A DNA stretch of 64,000 nucleotides, from the NCBI GenBank assembly GCA_003550325.1, contig QKWP01000498.1:53511-117510 (forward strand). The letters run 5' to 3'. Of this stretch, positions 57,018 through 64,000 are shown in pieces. The first letter of the stretch is position 1. Each line of letters starts with the position of its first letter. Under the pieces are notes generated by a model. That model made no database searches, had not been told where the DNA came from, and saw nothing but the letters and a program-made list of their open reading frames with translations. Position numbers and translations under genes: made by a program. This stretch comes from Gigaspora rosea. Its lineage: Eukaryota > Glomeromycota > Glomeromycetes > Diversisporales > Gigasporaceae.

Positions 57018-58884
57018 TTAATCTTTAATAGTCAAACTGCATAGTTTACTATCTATAAAAAAGTTGATTAGCCTTTACTATAGCATAGATAATAAATTTA
57101 TTAAACAATTAAATTTATATTACATACCTTTACAAAGTGAATTAGTATAATAAATAAATTTACTTGTATACATTGTTTTAGGATATACTGGAAAATTCAT
57201 ACTTTCAACATCTTTTAATATTTCTTCTGATTCTGATAAATCTAATAAAATCTTCACATTAATTTGCCACTCTGTAAAAATTTCGCAAATATTTGCAGCG
57301 GAGGGTCGTTTTTCTGGATCTTTATCCCAACATTTTTCCATGAGATTTATATAACATTGTGGTGTATTCTTGATAATAATTGGGCGTAAATTATTATTAC
57401 ATATTTCCAATTGAAGTTGAGGTCCAAAATTTTGATTATAAAATACAGATTTTCCATATAAAATTTCCCACATAATTATCCCAAATGAATAGATATCAGA
57501 TGCTGTAGTATATGGTTTTCCATTTAAAATTTCTGGAGCGATATATGGTAAAATTCCATAAACACCACCAGATTCGGTTTTTAACGCTATATTGGATGAT
57601 ATTGAAAGCCCTAAGTCTGCAATATATGCGCTATGTAAATTATGCTGCAAAACATTACCACTATGTAAATCTCGATGAATAATATTTTTTGAATGAATTG
57701 TCTGAAGGTCAGAAAATATGCAATGTAGAAGTGTTAATTTATCTTCCCATTTCATTCTGCAACATGGTGAAGATTTTCTCGCAAAGAGCCTTTTGATGCA
57801 TAGTCCATTACAAGAATATAATCTTCAGAGATTTCATGTTTAGATATGCCATAACACTTTAAAAATGATGGATTTTCATAACCAATATCGCAATATGCTT
57901 TTAGCTTTAATATTAAAAAATAAACATTAAATGTAATCAATTAGAACATTAAATTTTGTTAAAACCTTTAAAATAATTTACCTCTGTTATAAATTCCTTA
58001 TGACATCTTTTTGATCCATGTAACAATTTAAGCGCAATGTCAGATGTAACATTTCGATTTGAGTCATTCCACTCAGCATAGTATACAGTTAGAGCTTGTA
58101 CCCGTATAAGTGTTACCCGGGTAACCCGGTTAACACCTGTCAACCGGGTCATAGCTATCGTTAACCGGGTGACCCGAATTAATTATCCATAAGCATGATA
58201 ATGTGACGTACAAACGTATGTACAGTACGTATGTCCGTTGGGAGTGAGGTCATTTTAAATTTTATTATTTAAGCCCAGTTTATTTTCCGACGGCCTCTAG
58301 CCGTTTGAGAATAAACTGATTATGTTACAGCTATTATCATGATTCTCGGGGCACCTGACATAAAAATTAATAAATTTATCAGTTACCATTATCATTATAC
58401 GTAGTTTTTTTTAAAAAAATGCATATAAGAGAATTTATGATTTTGCATCAATCAATCAAAAAAACGGTTTACCCGGATTATTAAGATGACCCAGTTTATA
58501 ATGTTGTAAACGGTGAGTAACCCGGAGCTTAAATTTTTTAACGGGTGCAACCTCTAAAAAAATTACATACCCTTAAGAGCTACCTCAATTTTGCATTAGC
58601 CAATCAAACAAACCGGGTCAACCGGGTCAACCGGGTAACCCGGATTTTTTAAAACAATCCGGTTTGTGACCCGGTAATAGTCTGGTAAACGGGCGGGTTA
58701 TCCGGAATTTGAAAATTATTTCGGGTACAACCTCTATATACAGTTGCAAATCCACCCTCTCCTATTTTTCTAATTTTTTCAAATCGATTATAGGGAATCC
58801 ATGATAGTTTATATTTATTTTCATCAATTATTTCTTTTAAATCATCTTCAATGTCAAAATATTCTTGCGTAGTTTCGTTTTTAA
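57018..58884 (-). pseudogene. Kinase-domain gene broken by a hAT insertion and a frameshift
   Basis: Coding pieces on the minus strand are 58884-58737, then (after the insertion) 58081-57982, 57904-57128 and a last exon 57052-57018. The last two introns are 77 and 75 bp. The protein shows a linker, WIPYNRF, the glycine loop GEGGFATVY, IALK (beta-3 Lys), the alpha-C Glu in FITELKAY, HRDLHSGN, DLG, APE and a C-lobe ending in SLTIKD. Two lesions are seen. The 647-bp hAT element (58090-58736) lies between GGFATVY and YAEWND. One base is missing near 57757, where the frame shifts between NLHHVA and MKWEDK; adding one base makes the exon length fit the splice phases. No ATG precedes the first kinase piece in its frame, so it needs an upstream exon, probably the Sel1 exon at 59046. 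It was probably active before the damage. Confidence 0.85.
58090..58736. mobile_element. Non-autonomous hAT element, 647 bp, inside the kinase exon
   Basis: The termini are TAGAGCTTGTACCCG and, read inward from the other side, TAGAGGTTGTACCCG. The 8-bp target duplication TATACAGT is exact (58082-58089 and 58737-58744). Subterminal sequence is made of ACCCGGGTAACCCGG repeats. Removing the element and one octamer restores the kinase reading frame exactly at the insertion point, which dates the insertion as recent. Confidence 0.95.
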
Positions 58885-58950
58885 CTAAAAATTCATTTTT
58901 TAGATCACAAAAAAAATAATAAATTATAAATAAATTATAATAGAATTACC

Positions 58951-58970
58951 TGATAATTGTTCCTTTTCCC
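58951..58970 (-). CDS. Candidate 20-base micro-exon linking Sel1 and kinase
   Basis: On the minus strand, AATAAATTAG precedes and GTAATTCTAT follows a 20-base segment encoding EKEQLS. Entry phase 2 and exit phase 1 match the neighbouring exons. The support is positional only, and an alternative acceptor (AATATTTAG, about 25 bases earlier) would lead to a stop. Confidence 0.4.
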
Positions 58971-59045
58971 TAATTTATTAGAAATTTTTGTAAGTAACTA
59001 AATATTAAAAATAATTGTATTGTATAATAAAAATAGCTTATTTAC

Positions 59046-59851
59046 TTTTGAAACCAATATATAGCCTTTTGCAAATCTCTTGTTACCCCAATTCCATTTC
59101 GATAACAATTCCCAACATTATTCATTGCAGTTAAATTGTTCATTTCAGCAGATTTTTTATAATAATTAAATGCCTTGTGTTCGTCTTTTTCAACTCCAAT
59201 TCCTTTTTCATAACAATAACCAACTCCATTTGCACCAGGAGCACCACCCAAATCAGCTGATTTTTGATAATAAATAAATGCCATATGTTCATCCTTTTCA
59301 ACTCCAATTCCATAATGATAACATGAACCAACATTAAAGATTCCCTCAGTATTACCCATATCAGCAGATTTTTGATAATAAATGAATGCTTTACGCTCAT
59401 TCTTTTCAACTCCAATTCCATTTTCATAACAATAACCAACATTGCATATTCCGTTAGCATCACCCAAATCAGCAGATTTTTGATAATAGGTGAATGCTTT
59501 ATGTTCATCCTTTTCAACTGCAATTCCTCTACTATAATAACGACCAACATTGTACATTCCGTTAGCATTTCCCATATCAGCAGATTTTTGATAATATATG
59601 AATGCCTTATCTTCATCCTTTTCAACACCAACTCCATATTCATAACAGAGTCCAAGTGCAATCATTCCATAAGTATCACCCATATCAGCAGATTTTTGAA
59701 AACAAATGAACGCTTTATATTCATCCTTTTCAACTCCAATTCCATAAAGATAATTGTTTCCGAGGTTACCGAGGTCATTAAGGTCTGACAAAGTTGATTT
59801 TTTATGATGAAATAGATAATTATAAATCTTTTTAATTTTATATTTAAACAT
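59046..59851 (-). CDS. Sel1-repeat protein or Sel1 exon of a Sel1-kinase gene
   Basis: Starts MFKYKIKKIY at 59851. About seven Sel1 repeats of 36 residues follow, each close to G-CY-YGIGVEKDE-KAF-YYQKSADMG. They form a superhelical protein-binding scaffold. The frame closes at TAA just after YWFQK (59042), but that TAA overlaps a donor, AA|GTAAAT. A 20-base exon at 58970-58951 and the kinase exon from 58884 can be joined to it with matching phases (2, then 1) through introns of 75 and 66 bp, giving WFQK-EKEQLS-VKNETTQ. The other Sel1 exon in the window (11349) ends with a donor at the same residue and phase. A fused Sel1-kinase gene is therefore plausible; a stand-alone Sel1 protein of 269 residues is the alternative. 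The repeats are very similar to each other, so the repeat number may be recent. Confidence 0.8.
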
Positions 59852-59904
59852 TGGAAAAACAGAAAATTTAGAGCATATTAATTATGTACGACTATTTTTC
59901 AGTT

Positions 59905-60105
59905 TTTTATGCCACTATCGAGTAACGCAACTTTATTTATGAGTAACGTTAGATGAACTTCCCACATTTTTTGTACCACTATCGAGTTGCATAAATTTTT
60001 TATGAGTAACGTCAGGTGAGCTTCAGCCAGATTTTTGTGACACTATTGAGTAGCACAAATTTATTATGATTAATGTCATGTAAACTTCAGCTTTCAAGCC
60101 CCAGA
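59905..60105. repeat. Three ~70-bp tandem units upstream of the Sel1 gene
   Basis: Units start near 59912, 59983 and 60051 with CACTATCGAGTAACG / CACTATCGAGTTGC / CACTATTGAGTAGC and contain TTTATGAGTAACGT-AG-TGA-CTTC. They sit 60-250 bp upstream of the Sel1 start codon, in the likely promoter area. Nothing shows that they are regulatory. Confidence 0.7.
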
Positions 60106-60706
60106 TATTTCAAAAATTACTAATTGTAATTGTAATTTACGTTATAATACTTGTAATTTCATGCTTTGTAAATTATTTTATTATATAAAATCTTGAAATT
60201 TTATTTTGAATTGAGAAGTTAACGGCTAAAATTTATGCACTGTTGTTGAATTATACACGTCACCAACAAAAAAATTTTACCTCCACGTGATGATCTTCTG
60301 TTTACCATGTAACGGTCGAAAATTTCACGTACGTACGTACGTTTGTACCAGTAATGGGGGTGATATTGAAAATTTCACGTGCCAGGTACGGAGTGATATT
60401 GAAATTTCATTTTTATTGGGATACATTTGTGGCAAAGCAGGAGCTGAATGCATTAGGAACTTCGTGTGTAGGGTATATTTAATACTTTATTCGATGTACA
60501 ACTTCTGCGCACAGTCTATGAATCTATACTGCTGTTTCAATTAAATACGTAAAAAGCAAGACTATACGCTATACAACCATGTTTTAAGGTCACGTGAGCA
60601 GTAGCGTCAAGTCACATGAGTGGCGTCAGGCATAATTACTATACGCATAATTTAAACCACAATGCTATAACAAGAAAAGTAAAAAATGATTTTTAGGCAT
60701 AAATAT

Positions 60707-62445
60707 CCCTATGAGAAATTACAGCACGGAATAATACTGAAATACACGGAAAAGTTTGAATACGTGACCACACAAACCTGCACGTAAATATACACGGGAC
60801 AATGCACGGGAAAGCAAGTTCATGGCACGTAAAAGGGCGCGGATTCCGTGCAACGCTGCACGTACTTACGTGCAATTTTATGTGTTTCTCGTGCATTGTC
60901 TCGTGCATATTTACGTGCAGGCAACATATAATAGCATATGTCCATACATTATATACATAATAACATATATCGTATATGCATTATTTTATTAACTAAATTT
61001 TATTATTTTATTAACTAAATTTTATAAGTTTTATTAACTAAATTTTGTATTTTATTAAATAACTTAATTATTTAATTATTTTATTAATTAAATTTTATAA
61101 TACAAATAGTTTAATTTAATAATTTACATGCGAATAAGAAAATACTTCTAATTACTAAAACTACCGACTTTAAAAATAACCCAGCAACTAATAATATCGA
61201 TAAAAAAACAAAGTAATAGTACCAAAATGAAAGGTTTAAAAAAAAATCGAAATGACTACTCTAGAAATAACTCCAATAGGGACAACTCCGATTGTGGCAA
61301 CTCCAATGGCAGTAACTCAAGGGAGAGGCTAAAATGCAATAATATACAGAGAGATAAAAAATAAAAGAAAAAAATAATAGTAAAAAAAAATAAAGCTGCG
61401 ATACCACCAAAAATGATGAAAAACATACACCAAAAATGATAGTGATTCCAAAAGAGTAGCTTCCAAGGCAATAACTCTAAAGGATGGTTTAAACAATGAC
61501 AATAACTAAAAAAAATTATATAAAAATTAATGAGTTGTAAAAAAAAAAAATTATAAAAAAATATAAGATGATAAAAATGATAAGAGAAAAAAAAAAAAAA
61601 AAAAAGCAATATTTATTTGCTTACAAATCAAATGTAATTTGTGCGCGTCAATGCACGGAAATTATTATTGATAAGTGCAAAAAAAAAACAAAAAAAAAAA
61701 CAAAATAAATGTTTTTGTGCGCGTCAATGCACGGAATTTATAATCATTAAGAATCTTAACGATCATCACGTTAATGCACGGAATTATGATCGTTAAGGAT
61801 CTTAATGATCATCATGTTAAGGATCTTAACAATTGTGACAATTGTGATATCATGCACAAAAATTATGATCGTTAAGAATCTTAACGATTGTGACGATCAC
61901 GATATTAATGCACTGAAATTATGATCGTTAAGGAGTCTTAACGATTGTGATGATCATACATTTTGTACAGAAATGATCGTTAAGAACCTTAACGATTGTG
62001 ATGATCGTTACGTCAGTGAACTGCAAATTTCGTTAAGAAGCTTAACGATTGTGCACGTCAAAGCACGAAAATTATGATTATGATCGTTAAGAATCTTAAC
62101 GATTATGCATGTCAGTGCACGAAAATTATGATCGTTAAGAATCTTAACGATTGTGCACGTTAGTGCACGAAATTTATGATCGTTAAGAATCTTAACGATT
62201 GTCACGTTAGTGCACGGAAATTATGTGATCATTAAGATGAATACACGTCAATAAATGGTTATAATACTATGCACGATAGTGCACGGATTTCAATATTTCG
62301 TGTGATAACGTGTATTAAATTTTTTGGATAATCAGTTTCCGTGCAGTTTCCGTGCAGTTTCCGTGCAGTGATTATGAAACCCGTGCTTACCCTCATACAA
62401 TTTCGTATTTTTACATGCATTCCCGTGTATCGAGTTTTCATAGGG
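60707..62445. mobile_element. CCCTATGA-ended element with palindrome array, about 1.74 kb
   Basis: It starts CCCTATGAGAAATTACAGCA and ends TCGAGTTTTCATAGGG. The left portion (60707-60930) is rich in GCACGTAA/TTACGTGC words like 53056-53426. The middle (60960-61610) holds TTTTATTAACTAAATTTTA repeats and low-complexity A-rich sequence. The right portion (61620-62230) is the palindrome array described next. The open frames across it are by-products of the repeats. Bases 60110-60700 are spacer with an ACGTACGTACGTACG run at about 60328-60342. Confidence 0.55.
61640..62230. repeat. Tandem array of perfect palindromes ATCGTTAAGAATCTTAACGAT
   Basis: About ten ~45-bp units alternate GATCGTTAAGAATCTTAACGAT-type dyads with TGCACG/GTGCACGT palindromes and AAATTATG. 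Later units (62030-62200) are nearly identical and earlier ones more diverged, as if the array grew at the right. Each unit can form a short hairpin on either strand. Confidence 0.85.
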
Positions 62446-62459
62446 TATCAGTGGCCCGA

Positions 62460-63850
62460 TGCAAATTGGCATATCTATTAGCAGGATCTTTAGTATTTTT
62501 CTTCTTTTTTTTGTGGGATTATTTATTTGGTTGATAAAATGATAATCAAGGATGATAATGAAAAAGTTTGTTATATACATATTGATTATTGGATTACATT
62601 TCTTAGATATAATGTTAGCACACACAACCTGATTGATGTAAAAGTGTTTATCCAAACAATTTTAGCATCGCCTGTAAAAAAATTTAGTTGACATTACTTT
62701 TAAAATATAATACTGTAAACAGGGTGATTCAGAATTAATTTATAAAGTAAGCGGAAGTTTAAAACTCCTATTTCTGTTTTGAAATCCGTGATCAAAAATG
62801 AAATAACATACATAAATTATTATAATAAAAAAAAATTATAATTATAGATCGCTTATTTCGAAAAAAAAAACTTTATTCGACATCTGACATCTAATCATTA
62901 ATTCTTAAACACACATTTTTTCATTGAATTTATTCTTGATCACGTTGGCATAGTTGTAAATGTAAAAGATAATAATCATTATTGATTAATATCGATATAC
63001 TTATAATCTATTCAGTTCTTATTTAATATTCTATTTATTTATGCTGCGAATTAATGATGTTTTTCAAAATATTATAATTTATTAATTAAGATAAACTATT
63101 CGTTTGTCATTTAGAATTTGCATTAAATTAGTCTATAATAATAGTGATTTTTACTATTTGTGTATTAAAGTTAATATCAATTTTATGTACCGTAACGCAC
63201 TTAAAAGTGACTTTAATTTCGTTGGAAAAAAATTCAAATTTGTTATTTTTCATCATTTGTCAATATTGTGCACTTAGATAAAAGTCGAGTGTAAAATGTT
63301 CACCTTGGTTTATTTGATTAATAAAAAGTAATCGTCTAGACGCAAATTCTCATATGTTATTTTACCAAGTCAATCACGTGTTGTTTTTTTCTAGATTTTC
63401 CGTTCCTGATTTTGCGCGACGTCTTCACTAAGATATCTGGTTCCTAATGACACATGCAGATTTCAAATTGATAGTAATTAATAAACGACGCACAACACAT
63501 TGACACCAGTACACAAAAGTTCTGGATGATGTAACCTGCTTTTTGTATTTTTTTAATCTGTGGTTCAGATATAACGAAAAATGATTTTTGGTTAAGTAAC
63601 ATAAATTCCGACTAATGAAAATTCGAGCTAGAAATTTTTAATTAAATGGAAATCTTGTATTTTACAATGTGTTTCGTGTCCGGCTAAGTAAAATTCACCA
63701 ATAGAAATATTTGATTGTTATGGATAAATGGACAAATATAAGTATTCTAGTGCTTCAATCAAAAATCAGGAAATAAATATTAATATAAAAATAAGCATTT
63801 AAAAAATTTTTCATCCTTAAACCAAATAATTAAAATTTTAAACTTGATTA
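62460..63850. other. Spacer upstream of the last BTB-TLDc copy
   Basis: No gene was recognised. The last 80 bases (63770-63851) match the 5' flank of the intact gene before 49281 (AAAATAAGCATTTTAAA, CATCCTTAA, AACCAAATAATTAAAA). Confidence 0.5.
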
Positions 63851-63851
63851 A

Positions 63852-64000
63852 ATGGCATTAAACTTCTTTGAAAAACTTTCAAATAATAATCTTGAACTTC
63901 TTGACGGCAATAAAGATTTTAACGTAGTCATTCATGTTGGTGAATCTCCAAATACAAAAATATTCAGAGAAATTCGGCAATTTTATGATATAGATCTTTA
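63852..64000 (+). pseudogene. BTB-TLDc paralog, cut by the window end, already frameshifted
   Basis: It starts with the same ATG and first ~38 codons as the intact gene at 49281 (MALNFFEKLSNN). One base is missing near 63967-63970, where AGAGCACATTCGG became AGAGAAATTCGG. The reading frame then departs from the BTB sequence. The rest lies beyond 64000. It could be a pseudogene or a sequencing error. Confidence 0.7.

Noticed and set aside
59140-59788. Long frames on both strands within the Sel1 gene
   Set aside because: They are shadows of the Sel1 repeats in other frames; the periodicity makes them long.
62008-62205. 65-codon repetitive frame and other small frames at 62.0-62.7 kb
   Set aside because: They are by-products of the 45-bp palindrome array.

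Overview
The window looks like a chromosome segment of a glomeromycotinan (arbuscular mycorrhizal) fungus close to Rhizophagus. It is very AT-rich and transposon-laden. Its few real genes belong to families that are hugely expanded in Rhizophagus: Sel1-repeat proteins, Ser/Thr-Tyr-like kinases with HxDxHSGN catalytic loops and DLG instead of DFG, and BTB-BACK-TLDc proteins. Introns are short (66-110 bp) GT-AG introns. The assignment rests on family signatures and composition; no marker gene is present.

Genes. (1) A hAT transposase relic (1-2.6 kb). (2) A minus-strand kinase gene (6987-8402), a 25-unit tandem array (8.45-11.2 kb) and a Sel1 exon (11349-11749), all in one orientation. (3) An intact five-exon chromodomain gene (37255-38191, minus). 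(4) A BTB-BACK-TLDc family: one intact two-exon gene (49281-50839), one full-length pseudogene (41349-42884), one TLDc scrap (44415-44640) and one copy cut by the window end (63852 onward, already frameshifted). (5) A second minus-strand Sel1 + kinase locus (57018-59851), whose kinase is broken by a 647-bp hAT insertion and by a one-base frameshift. At both Sel1/kinase loci the Sel1 exon ends at the same place and in the same phase at a splice donor, and the kinase exon has no start codon of its own. At the second locus the splice phases allow one fused Sel1-kinase protein.

Mobile DNA. Most of the rest is nested repeats. At least six non-autonomous hAT elements show TA-G-N-G-like ends and 8-bp target duplications (17762, 20086, 54128, 54332, 55794, 58090). 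There are TA-flanked pogo/mariner-like MITEs (two exactly 174 bp long), a Tourist-like MITE with TAA duplications (51780), long-palindrome MITEs (14231, 25571, 43430), two ~300-bp elements carrying telomere-like CCCTAA tracts (19652, 26243), a 5'-truncated LINE with RNase H (27187-30610, minus) and two ~1-kb poly(A)-tailed retro-insertions (30919-31950 plus, 33471-34575 minus). The block 54.1-55.6 kb is a three-level nest with recognisable target duplications at every level.

Assembly. There is a 923-base gap (16438-17360), a 30-base gap (31896-31925) and two single Ns (23496, 39642). Both single Ns are bounded by near-identical duplicated sequence and look like unmerged contig ends or allelic copies. 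Intervals not listed are AT-rich and show no gene that can be supported.
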